Shown: positions 40,990 to 48,978 of the stretch, piece by piece
How the letters are laid out: every line of letters begins with the position of its first letter
How positions within the stretch are numbered: position 1 is the first letter of the stretch
From: Xanthobacter sp. YC-JY1
Lineage (GTDB): Bacteria > Pseudomonadota > Alphaproteobacteria > Rhizobiales > Xanthobacteraceae
DNA length: 64,000 bases
Reading direction: 5' to 3'
Assembly (NCBI RefSeq): GCF_021730305.1
Contig: NZ_CP032674.1
Span: 1,473,001 to 1,537,000 of the forward strand
Position numbers and translations under genes: made by a program
Notes under the pieces: generated by a model
Seen by the model: the letters and a program-made list of their open reading frames with translations, nothing else
Told to the model about the DNA's origin: nothing
The model's database searches: none

Positions 40990-41532
40990 CTAGAAGCTCG
41001 GCGGGGTACAGGCGCTGATGACCTCGCAGGGGCGCGGGCCGATGCAGCGGAAGCGGTGCGGGCGGCGGCTCTCGAAATAATAGGCATCACCCGGACCAAG
41101 GATGCGCCTGACATCGTCAACGGTCACTTCCAGCCGGCCGGAGAGGACGATGCCCCCTTCCTCGCCCTCGTGGACGAGGGGGACGACGCCCGTGTCAGCT
41201 CCGGGCTGATAGCATTCCTTCAGGATCTGCAGCTTGCGGCCGAACACGCGCTCGCCGATCTGGCGATAGGAGATCGCGCCCTTGCCGATCTCGGAGAGTT
41301 CGTCGGCGGCATAGAACGTCTTTTTCGGCTTTTCCGGCTCGAATGCGAAGAATTCCGCCAGGCCGATGGGGATGCCCTCTAGAATCCGCTTCAGGGCGCC
41401 GACCGAGGGGTTCGAGGTGTTGGACTCGATCAGCGAGATGGTCGAGTTGGTCACGCCCGTTCGCTTGGCGAGCTCCCGCTGGGAGATGCCGTGCAGCAGT
41501 CGCAGCTGGCGCAGCCGGTCCCCGATGTCCAT
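40990..41532 (-). CDS. XRE-cupin transcriptional regulator, PuuR-like
   Basis: A 180-residue protein: helix-turn-helix at residues 5-60 (LRLLHGISQRELAKRTGVTN), then a cupin sensor domain (YQPGADTGVVPLVHEGEEGG, PGDAYYFESRRPHRF). The C-terminal EVISACTPPSF matches the end of E. coli PuuR (ISAHTPTTF), the putrescine-responsive repressor. It is divergent from the aminotransferase at 41678, which it likely represses until an amine or amino-acid inducer binds. Confidence 0.9.
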   Translation of the reverse strand: MDIGDRLRQLRLLHGISQRELAKRTGVTNSTISLIESNTSNPSVGALKRILEGIPIGLAEFFAFEPEKPKKTFYAADELSEIGKGAISYRQIGERVFGRKLQILKECYQPGADTGVVPLVHEGEEGGIVLSGRLEVTVDDVRRILGPGDAYYFESRRPHRFRCIGPRPCEVISACTPPSF

Positions 41533-41677
41533 GGCGGAAGCCCCCGTTTCGGGTGTTGCGAATATCGAAAATCATGCCATCCGAGACGTGCATTTTCAAT
41601 GAGATAGTGGGTTTCAGAAAACGACTTGTTCGGTCTTCCCGATTGGCCGATGTGAGGGCAGCCATGAGGAGAGCGGC

Positions 41678-43012
41678 ATGACCCTTCACGTCCGGACCAA
41701 CCAGCCCAATCTTGAAAATTTCTGGATGCCGTTCACGGCGAACCGCCAGTTCAAGGCCGCACCCCGGCTCCTGTCGGGCGCGAAGGGCATGTACTACACC
41801 GACATCGACGGCAACGAGGTTCTGGACGGCACGTCCGGGCTCTGGTGCGTCAATGCCGGGCATGGTCGCACGCAGATTGTGGAGGCGGTCGCGCGGCAGC
41901 TGGGTGAACTCGATTTCGCCCCGACCTTCCAGATGGGCCATCCGATCGTCTTCTCGTTCGCCGAAAAGCTCGCCGCCATCGCGCCGGGCGGGAAGGACGG
42001 CGGTCTCGACCGTGTGTTCTTCACCGGGTCAGGTTCGGAATCGGTGGATACGGCCCTGAAGATCGCCATCGCCTATCAGAGGGCGATCGGGCAGGGCACA
42101 CGCACCCGCATCATCGGCCGCGAGAAGGGCTATCACGGCGTCGGGTTCGGCGGCATCTCGGTGGGCGGCCTCGTCAACAACCGCAGGGTTTTCCCGCAGA
42201 TCCCCGCCGACCACATGCGCCACACGCTCGACATGGAGCGCAACGCCTTTTCCCGAGGGCTGCCGGCGCATGGCATTGAACTGGCCGAGGATCTGGAGCG
42301 GCTCGTCGCCCTGCATGGGGCGGAAACCATCGCCGCGGTCATCGTCGAGCCCATGGCCGGTTCGGCCGGCGTCATCCTGCCGCCCAAGGGATATCTGGAG
42401 CGCCTGCGGGCCATTGCCGACAAGCACGGCATCCTCCTGATCTTCGACGAGGTCATCACCGGCTTCGGACGCCTCGGGACGCCGTTCGCGACCGACTATT
42501 TCGGCGTCACGCCCGATCTCGTCACCACCGCGAAGGGCCTGACCAACGGCGCGATCCCCATGGGCGCCGTGTTCGCCTCGCGGAAGGTCCATGATGGCCT
42601 CATGACCGGCCCGGAAAGCCAGATCGAATTGTTCCACGGCTACACCTATTCCGGCCATCCGGTGGCGTGCGCGGCCGGGCTTGCGACGCTGGGCATCTAT
42701 GCCGAGGAGGGGCTGCTGACCCGTGGGGCGGAGCTTGCGAACTACTGGCAGGAGGCCCTGCATTCCCTCAAGGGGATGCCCCATGTCGCGGATATTCGCA
42801 ATCTGGGCCTCGTCGGTGCCATCGAGCTTCGCTCGCGGGACGGCGCGCCGGGTGCGCGGGCCTATGACGTCTTCGTCGAGTGCTTCCGCAAGGGGCTCCT
42901 CATCCGCGTCACCGGCGACATCATTGCCTTGTCGCCGCCCCTGATCGTCGAGAAGCACCAGATCGACACCATCGTCTCGGTCATCGCCGACACGCTGAAA
43001 AGCGCCGCCTGA
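41678..43012 (+). CDS. Class III aminotransferase, beta-alanine:pyruvate (omega-amino acid) type
   Basis: A 444-residue PLP enzyme of the omega-transaminase branch (FWMPFTANRQFKAAPRLL, SGLWCVNAGHGR, FTGSGSESVDTALKIA, IFDEVITGFGRLG). The Schiff-base lysine is K286 in TTAKGLTNGAIPMGAV. It moves the omega amino group of beta-alanine, putrescine-like amines or 4-aminobutyrate to pyruvate. Ribosome site AGGAG seven bases before the ATG. Divergent PuuR-like regulator supports an amine substrate. Confidence 0.92.
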   Translation: MTLHVRTNQPNLENFWMPFTANRQFKAAPRLLSGAKGMYYTDIDGNEVLDGTSGLWCVNAGHGRTQIVEAVARQLGELDFAPTFQMGHPIVFSFAEKLAAIAPGGKDGGLDRVFFTGSGSESVDTALKIAIAYQRAIGQGTRTRIIGREKGYHGVGFGGISVGGLVNNRRVFPQIPADHMRHTLDMERNAFSRGLPAHGIELAEDLERLVALHGAETIAAVIVEPMAGSAGVILPPKGYLERLRAIADKHGILLIFDEVITGFGRLGTPFATDYFGVTPDLVTTAKGLTNGAIPMGAVFASRKVHDGLMTGPESQIELFHGYTYSGHPVACAAGLATLGIYAEEGLLTRGAELANYWQEALHSLKGMPHVADIRNLGLVGAIELRSRDGAPGARAYDVFVECFRKGLLIRVTGDIIALSPPLIVEKHQIDTIVSVIADTLKSAA

Positions 43013-43023
43013 GGGTGACGCTC

Positions 43024-43050
43024 AGCCGCCGCAAGGACCTTGCGGCGGCT
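43024..43050. terminator. Bidirectional hairpin between convergent genes
   Basis: AGCCGCCGCAAGG (43024-43036) and CCTTGCGGCGGCT (43038-43050) are perfectly complementary around one A. It fills the gap between the converging genes ending at 43012 and 43058 and probably stops or stabilises both transcripts; there is no long T run. Confidence 0.6.
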
Positions 43051-43057
43051 GGCCCGA

Positions 43058-44404
43058 TCATCCGGCCTTCAAGGTTTCGGCCAGGGTGGTGAGGAGGCGG
43101 TCGGCATCCGCCGCCGAGAAGACGAGCGGCGGCCGGATCTTCAGCGTGTTGGCGTGATATCCGGTCGCCGAGATCAGCACCCGGCGCTGGCGCAGCCCGT
43201 CCACCACGGCGAGGGCGGTCGCGGAGTCCGGTTGCTTGGTGGACCGGTCCTTCACGAATTCCACGCCGATATAGAGGCCCGCGCCCCGGACATCGCCGAT
43301 CCGCTCGTCGGATTTGGCGATCTCCCGGATGCCGTCCTGGATCATCCGTCCGATGCGGGCCGCATTCTCTTGCAGTCCCTCCGATTTCAGCACCTCGAAG
43401 GTCGCCCGCGCGGCGGCGATGGCCACGGTGTTGCCGCCGAAGGTGTTGAAATAGCGCATCTCGTTGCCGAAGCGCTCGATGACATGGGGCGCCACAGCGA
43501 CGGCGGCGACGGGGAAGCCGTTGCCCATGGGCTTGCCCATGGTGACGATATCCGGCCGATGGCCGTGGCGCTGGAAGCCCCAGAATTTGTCTCCGGAACG
43601 GCCGAAGCCCGCCTGCACCTCGTCGGCGATCACCACGCCGCCGGCGGCGCGAACCACCTCGGCGATGGGGGCGAGGATGTCGGTCGGATCGGCATAGATG
43701 CCATCCGACGAGAACAGGGAATCGGCGATGAAGGCGGCGAGCCCCTGGCCCCGCCGCTCCAGTTCCTCGATCTCGTATTTCAGCTGGCGAATGAGCGTCG
43801 CCGCGATATCCGCGCGGTTCATCCGGTAAGAATCCGGCCCCGGGATGCGCCGGACCCACTCGCCGAGCGGCGATTTCCGGCCCAGCGACGGCGACAGCCC
43901 GGCGGTGAGGAAGGAATTGCCGGTATAGGCCTCGGACGTGATGACGATGCCCTTGCGCCCGGTATGGTGCATGGCGATCCGCAGCGCGAGGTCGTTGGCC
44001 TCCGACCCGGTGCAGGTGAACATGATGTGGCGGATGGGATCGCCGAAGGTCGGGACGATCTGGCTCGCGAATTCCAGAATGCCGTCCTGCAGATAGCGCG
44101 TGTGCGTGCACAGCGTCTGCATCTGCTCATAGACCGCCTCAACCACCCGGGGATGGCAGTGGCCCACGGAAACGACGTTGTTGTAGGCGTCGAGATATTC
44201 GTTGCCCGCGCTGTCCCACAGGAGGGTGCCCTTCGCGCGCCGGATTTCCACCGGGTTGGCATACATGAGCCGGTAGGCGGGCCCGAGCAGCGCCTGCCGG
44301 CGCTCGATCATGTCCCGGGTCGCGGGATCGAGGGCCGAGATGTTGGCCGGATCGAAGCCGTTCACCATCCCGACGTTGACCTTGCGTTCCTTCACTGCGG
44401 TCAT
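43058..44404 (-). CDS. Class III PLP enzyme, phospholyase-type (AGXT2L-like)
   Basis: A 448-residue class III aminotransferase-fold protein. DEVQAGFGRSG and K291 in VTMGKPMGNGFPVA are intact; the YNNVVSVGHCHPRVVEAV and NTFGGNTVAIAAA stretches match the AGXT2L1/AGXT2L2 subgroup, whose known members are ammonia-phospholyases acting on phosphoethanolamine or 5-phosphohydroxylysine rather than transaminases. It shares an ATGA overlap with a kinase gene that resembles hydroxylysine kinase, which is the expected partner. The substrate is inferred. Confidence 0.82.
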   Translation of the reverse strand: MTAVKERKVNVGMVNGFDPANISALDPATRDMIERRQALLGPAYRLMYANPVEIRRAKGTLLWDSAGNEYLDAYNNVVSVGHCHPRVVEAVYEQMQTLCTHTRYLQDGILEFASQIVPTFGDPIRHIMFTCTGSEANDLALRIAMHHTGRKGIVITSEAYTGNSFLTAGLSPSLGRKSPLGEWVRRIPGPDSYRMNRADIAATLIRQLKYEIEELERRGQGLAAFIADSLFSSDGIYADPTDILAPIAEVVRAAGGVVIADEVQAGFGRSGDKFWGFQRHGHRPDIVTMGKPMGNGFPVAAVAVAPHVIERFGNEMRYFNTFGGNTVAIAAARATFEVLKSEGLQENAARIGRMIQDGIREIAKSDERIGDVRGAGLYIGVEFVKDRSTKQPDSATALAVVDGLRQRRVLISATGYHANTLKIRPPLVFSAADADRLLTTLAETLKAG

Positions 44405-45507
44405 GACGGAAACGCCTCCTTCACATGGCGGGCTGAAAGCGGGGTCGCTGCGCCGAGAAAGGTCTCGCTGATCTCGTCGGCGGAGCGGCTGAGGAAATGG
44501 TCGAGCTGCGACCAGCTCTGGTGCGTGTTGCGCAGGATGTAGGTGGCATTGTCGGGGAACTGTTCCGCCCGCCAGGTGGTGATGAGCGCGCGGGCGATGA
44601 TGCGGCCCATGACCATGTGCGGCAGAAGCAGCACCTCGTCCTCCGTTAGGTCGGCGATGCTCAGATAGCCGCGCAGCAGGTCGCGGCCGGCATCGAACAT
44701 GCGCTCCGATCCTGTCGGGCTCAGATGATTGAGAAGGGCTGTCGAGAGGTCGATGACGATGGCGGTGCGCACCACGTCGCCGAAGTCGATGACGCCGGAA
44801 ATGAACTCCGGCCTCTTGCGGTCGACCACCACGTTCGAGCGGCTGAAATCGTTGTGCAGCACCTGCGTGCGGCAGGCCGCGAGCCGGCCCTGCAATCCCC
44901 TGAAGCGCTCCAGCCCCTGTTCGAGCTTGGCGCGGCGCTCCCTGTCGTCGATCCGGTTGAGCAGGAAGGCGAGCTTGGGAAGATGCCGGACGTCCCAGGC
45001 GATCTCGCGCGTGTCGTGCGGGTGTGAGAAGCCGGCCATGGCAAGACGCAGGCGGCCGAGGGTCGCCCCCACCTTCTCCCGCTCTTCACTGGTCGCGTCC
45101 AGCCGGTCGAGCGGCGTGCCATCGAGATAGGTGAGCACCCGCACGAGCCGCATCTGCCCATGCCCGTCCTCATGGGGGAGAAAAGCTTCGCCCGCAGACG
45201 TGCGCACCAGACGCGGGACAGGCAGGAGGGGATCCGTCAGGGCCACGTGATCGAGCAATTCGGATTGCAGCGATATCTCGCGCGGATCCTCGTCGGGATT
45301 GGAGAACTTGGCGATGTGGCGGCCCTGCGCTCCGTCCACGAGGAAGGTGTCATCCTTCTCCGTGTCGAGCCGCGTCAAAGTCCCCGAGAGGCCGAAATGG
45401 CGGTGGAGGACGGCGGCCGCCTCATCCGGCGAAATGGTGCGGAACGCGGTGGCCAGTCCTCCCGACATGAGAAGGGACTCTGGGGCGCGGGAGGGCAAGC
45501 TCGGCAT
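44401..45507 (-). CDS. APH-family kinase, hydroxylysine kinase-like
   Basis: A 368-residue aminoglycoside phosphotransferase-fold kinase. Visible: an N-terminal lobe with DTFLVDGAQGRHIAKFSNP (ATP lysine), catalytic loop VLHNDFSRSNVVVD and metal-binding GVIDFGDVVRTAIVIDLS. The GVIDFGD form is seen in hydroxylysine kinases (AGPHD1/HYKK). I choose ATG 45507 (AGGAAG nine bases upstream); ATG 45468 is an alternative. It is translationally coupled to the PLP enzyme at 43058, so the product of phosphorylation is likely its substrate. Homoserine- or choline-kinase-like activity cannot be excluded. Confidence 0.8.
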   Translation of the reverse strand: MPSLPSRAPESLLMSGGLATAFRTISPDEAAAVLHRHFGLSGTLTRLDTEKDDTFLVDGAQGRHIAKFSNPDEDPREISLQSELLDHVALTDPLLPVPRLVRTSAGEAFLPHEDGHGQMRLVRVLTYLDGTPLDRLDATSEEREKVGATLGRLRLAMAGFSHPHDTREIAWDVRHLPKLAFLLNRIDDRERRAKLEQGLERFRGLQGRLAACRTQVLHNDFSRSNVVVDRKRPEFISGVIDFGDVVRTAIVIDLSTALLNHLSPTGSERMFDAGRDLLRGYLSIADLTEDEVLLLPHMVMGRIIARALITTWRAEQFPDNATYILRNTHQSWSQLDHFLSRSADEISETFLGAATPLSARHVKEAFPS

Positions 45508-45573
45508 CGCAATCAGCTTCCTGGGAACAGGCTTCCTTGGAACGGGAGGGCGCGGTTGGCCAATCAGGATCAA

Positions 45574-46308
45574 TCAGACCTTGGCGATCACGCGCTTTCT
45601 CCGACCGGGCTCGGCAGGAGGGGGAGCGGCCATCGCGTGTCCGTCGGCCGCCTCCCCGGGCGTCGGGCTCTTGGGAGCCCCCTGGGTGAGATAGGCGAGG
45701 GTCATGTCGATGATGGTGGTCCGGTGCTGCTCCAGATAATCCGCGCGCATCAGGTCGCGATCGAAGATCATGGACAGGGTGAAGCGGTTCGAGATGTAGA
45801 AATAGCCCAGAGCCGAGATGGAAATGTAGAGGTCGATTGCATCCACGCCCGGCCGAAATACGCCCTGCTGCTCGCCGTCGCGCAGGATGGCGTCCACGGT
45901 GCCCGCGAGGCGGCTGTAAAGCTGGCGGATGATCGGAGACTTGGCGACGTGGCGCCCGCGGTGGATGTTTTCCGAGTTCATCATCACGATGACCTCGGGC
46001 TCCTCGATGAAGGTCTGGAAGGTCGCCTCGCACAGCCGGCGGATGGCGGCCAGAGGCGCAAGGCCCGTGAGGGGAATTTCCTCTTGCCGGCGCCGCATCG
46101 CCTCATAGGTGCGTTCAAGCACCTTCACATACAGCTCCTCCTTGGAGATGAAGTGATGGTAGAGCAGGTTCTTGCTGATCTTCGCGCGCGCGATGATGGC
46201 GTCCACGCGGGCTCCGTCGTACCCCTTTCTGGCAAACTCCATCTGTGCAGCCGCGAGGATCTTGTCCTGCGTGCCGATGGAATCGCGCTTGCGGGGTTTC
46301 TCGCTCAC
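45574..46308 (-). CDS. TetR-family transcriptional regulator
   Basis: A 244-residue regulator. Winged-helix-like HTH at residues 12-60 (ILAAAQMEFARKGYDGARVD, AKISKNLLYHHFISKE) and a helical ligand domain of the TetR_C_6 kind. GTG 46308 is supported by AAGGAAGG seven bases upstream. It sits between the kinase/PLP pair and the hydantoinase operon on the same strand and could control either. The C-terminal tail after residue 215 is basic and proline-rich. Confidence 0.9.
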   Translation of the reverse strand: MSEKPRKRDSIGTQDKILAAAQMEFARKGYDGARVDAIIARAKISKNLLYHHFISKEELYVKVLERTYEAMRRRQEEIPLTGLAPLAAIRRLCEATFQTFIEEPEVIVMMNSENIHRGRHVAKSPIIRQLYSRLAGTVDAILRDGEQQGVFRPGVDAIDLYISISALGYFYISNRFTLSMIFDRDLMRADYLEQHRTTIIDMTLAYLTQGAPKSPTPGEAADGHAMAAPPPAEPGRRKRVIAKV

Positions 46309-46363
46309 GATCGGGCCTTCCTTGTTGACGACATTGCCATGAGGGTGCGCGCCACCGTGCCCG

Positions 46364-47227
46364 TCAACCGCAAACTGCGGCGCCAGGGCGTGGTGCGACG
46401 AAGGGCTCGCACCGTTCCAGGCTGATGCGCGTTGTTTCGGCGGCGTCCCGCGTCCACCAGTCGAGTTTCGAGAAGATTTCGATCTCGAACGGGCCATCAT
46501 ATTCCAGCTCGTCCAGCAGACGGCGATAGAAGGCGATGTCGATGACGCCATCGCCCACCATGCCGCGGTCCTGATAAACGTCGCGCGTCGGTACCAGCCA
46601 GTCGCACAGATGGAAGGTGAGGATGCGCCCCGCCCCGGCGGCCTTGAGCCCCTCCGGGAAGTCGGGGTCCCACCAGCAATGATACACGTCCGCCACGATG
46701 CCGGTACCCGCGCCCATGACCTCGACCAGATCGAGGCAATGCCGGAACGTGTTGAGGCACGAGCGGTCGGCCGCGAACATGGGGTGCAGCGGCTCCAGAC
46801 CAAGGGCAACGCCAGCCGCGCGGGCATCCGGCAAGAGTTCGGACAGCGCATCCTCCACCCGGCGGCGGGCAGCGGCGATATCCTTCTCGCCCGTGGCGAG
46901 GCCGCCGGGAACCACGACCAGGCAGGTGGCCCCCAGTTCGTGGGCGGCATCGAGCCGCCGGCGATTTTCATCGATGGCCGCAGCGCGGGCGGTGGGATCG
47001 GCGAGGTTGACCCACGCCGTCGTGCACAGGCACGGAACGAACAATCCGGCATCGCGGATCAGCCGGCCGGCCGCCGAGGGAGTGATGCCTTCCAGATACT
47101 GGTTCCACACGCCGATGCCCCGCGCGCCATGGCGCGCGTAGGTGTCCACCGCCTCGGCGAGGGAGAGGGAGGGCGTGGTGATCTGATTGATGGCGAAACG
47201 GGAGAAATCGCCGGGCACCAGACTCAT
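46364..47227 (-). CDS. Sugar phosphate isomerase/epimerase-like TIM-barrel protein
   Basis: A 287-residue xylose isomerase-like TIM barrel (AP_endonuc_2 family). Candidate metal ligands are in LGLEPLHPMF, VADVYHCWWDPDF, LTFHLCDW and EIEIFSKLDWW. Start ATG overlaps the HyuB stop (ATGA at 47224-47227), so it is part of the hydantoinase operon. A hydroxypyruvate-isomerase- or hydantoin-racemase-like step is possible; function not assignable. Confidence 0.85.
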   Translation of the reverse strand: MSLVPGDFSRFAINQITTPSLSLAEAVDTYARHGARGIGVWNQYLEGITPSAAGRLIRDAGLFVPCLCTTAWVNLADPTARAAAIDENRRRLDAAHELGATCLVVVPGGLATGEKDIAAARRRVEDALSELLPDARAAGVALGLEPLHPMFAADRSCLNTFRHCLDLVEVMGAGTGIVADVYHCWWDPDFPEGLKAAGAGRILTFHLCDWLVPTRDVYQDRGMVGDGVIDIAFYRRLLDELEYDGPFEIEIFSKLDWWTRDAAETTRISLERCEPFVAPRPGAAVCG

Positions 47228-48966
47228 GCCTGTTCTCCCGCCATGGCGCTGCGCAGGGCCGCCGTCGCGGGGGTATCGACGGCGCCGTTCACCACCAGGA
47301 CGCCGAAGCCGTCGCGGGCATAAGCGGGGCTGATCTTGCCGTCGAGCACGTCTTCCAGCACCAGTTCCGGCGGGCGCGCCAGCGGGTTGCCATAGCCGCC
47401 GCCGCCGGCCTGTTCGTGCCGGATCACCGTGCCCTTGGTCACGTTGCGCGTGACCTTGCTGGCCAGCAGCTCGAAATTGCCGGACTCGGACAGGAGGTTG
47501 CGCGAGAGCGCCCCGGGCTTGCCGCCGAACAATCCATACGGCGCATGGGCATAACGGTCCGCGCGCAGCTGCATCACCGCCTCGTCGGCCAGGAGGCGGT
47601 ATTGCCGGACGACGCCGAGGCCGCCGCGTGTCTTGCCGGCGCCGCAAGAATCGTCGCGCAGCGCATATTCCTCGATCATGAGCGGATAGGTCGCCTCCAT
47701 GATCTCGACGGGCATGTTCGACATGTTCTGCGAGGGGTTCGTTACCGCGTCGATGCCGTCCCGCGTCGCCCGCGCTCCGAGCGCGCCGTTGATCATGTCC
47801 ACCACGATGAAGGGTTCGCGGGTCTGGGTGTCGTAGCCCCCGAGGCAGACCACCGTATTGCCGCCTTCGCCTGCCGCACACACCCGCTCGGGCACGATGG
47901 CGGCGAGGGCGCCGAGCACTGTATCCACCACCCGGTAGCCGGTCAGGGCGCGGGCGGCGACGGGCGCGGGGAATTCGGGATTGAGCACGGTGCCCTTCGG
48001 CGCGCTCACGTCGACGCAGCGATAGAGGCCCGCATTGTTCGGGACATCAGCATCCAGCGCGCAGCGCACGGCGAGGTAGGTGGCCGACTTCACGAAGGAC
48101 AGCGTGGAATTGATCGCGCCCTTCACCTGGGGCGACGAGCCTTCGAAGTCCACGCCGATATGGTCGCCTTTGACCGTGATGGTCACGTGGATCGGGATTT
48201 CGCTCTCGTCGAAGCCGTCGCCATCGATGTAGTCGGTGAAGGCATAGGCGCCATCGGGCCAGGTGGCGAAGGCCTTGCGCACGAGGCGCTCGCCATAGTC
48301 CAGGAACTCCGCGAGGAATTTCTCCACCATCGGAATGCCGTACTTCTCGGTGAGGCGCAGGAACTCGCGCTCTCCCAGCGCGCACGTGGCCAGCTGTGCC
48401 TCAAGGTCGCCGATGACGAGATCGGGCAGGCGCACATTCTTCGAGATGATGTCGAAGAGCGTCTTGTTGCGCACGCCCCGGTCGAACAGCTTCAGGGGCG
48501 GGATGCGCAGCCCTTCCTGGAAGATCTCGGTGGAATCCGAGGCGTTGGAGCCCGGCACGCGGCCGCCCACGTCGCAGTGGTGGCAGATCACGACGGAATA
48601 GCCGATGTGCTGCGCACCGTCGAAGATCGGCTTGAACATGAAGATATCAGGCAGGTGCATCCCGCCGTCATAGGGGTCGTTCAGGATGATGACGTCGCCG
48701 GGATTGAGGTCGTCGCCATAGTGGCGCTGAATGGCCTCCATGGCGTCGGGAACGGCGCCGAGATGCAGCGCCACGGTCTTCGCCTGGGCGAGGATGCGCC
48801 CCTTGGCGTCGCACATGGTGGCGGAATAATCGAGCACGTCGCGCACGATGGGGGAGCGGGCGGTGCGCATGACCGTGTAGGCCATGTCGTCCACGATGGA
48901 TTCGAACGCGCTCTTGAGCACCGCGAAGGTGACGGGATCGATGGTCTTGTCGGTCTGGTCGAGCAT
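47224..48966 (-). CDS. hyuB: Hydantoinase B / oxoprolinase family subunit (HyuB)
   Basis: A 580-residue subunit of an ATP-dependent hydantoinase/oxoprolinase/acetophenone carboxylase-type enzyme. Typical: YSATMCDAKGRILAQAKTVALH, NDPYDGGMHLPDIFMFKP, CHHCDVGGRVPGS, and the C-terminal GGLGVVRQYRLL with GGGGYGNPL. It forms the complex with HyuA, encoded 12 bases upstream. Substrate could be an N-methylhydantoin, 5-oxoproline or related lactam. Confidence 0.92.
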   Translation of the reverse strand: MLDQTDKTIDPVTFAVLKSAFESIVDDMAYTVMRTARSPIVRDVLDYSATMCDAKGRILAQAKTVALHLGAVPDAMEAIQRHYGDDLNPGDVIILNDPYDGGMHLPDIFMFKPIFDGAQHIGYSVVICHHCDVGGRVPGSNASDSTEIFQEGLRIPPLKLFDRGVRNKTLFDIISKNVRLPDLVIGDLEAQLATCALGEREFLRLTEKYGIPMVEKFLAEFLDYGERLVRKAFATWPDGAYAFTDYIDGDGFDESEIPIHVTITVKGDHIGVDFEGSSPQVKGAINSTLSFVKSATYLAVRCALDADVPNNAGLYRCVDVSAPKGTVLNPEFPAPVAARALTGYRVVDTVLGALAAIVPERVCAAGEGGNTVVCLGGYDTQTREPFIVVDMINGALGARATRDGIDAVTNPSQNMSNMPVEIMEATYPLMIEEYALRDDSCGAGKTRGGLGVVRQYRLLADEAVMQLRADRYAHAPYGLFGGKPGALSRNLLSESGNFELLASKVTRNVTKGTVIRHEQAGGGGYGNPLARPPELVLEDVLDGKISPAYARDGFGVLVVNGAVDTPATAALRSAMAGEQA

Positions 48967-48978
48967 GGCGCGATCCCG

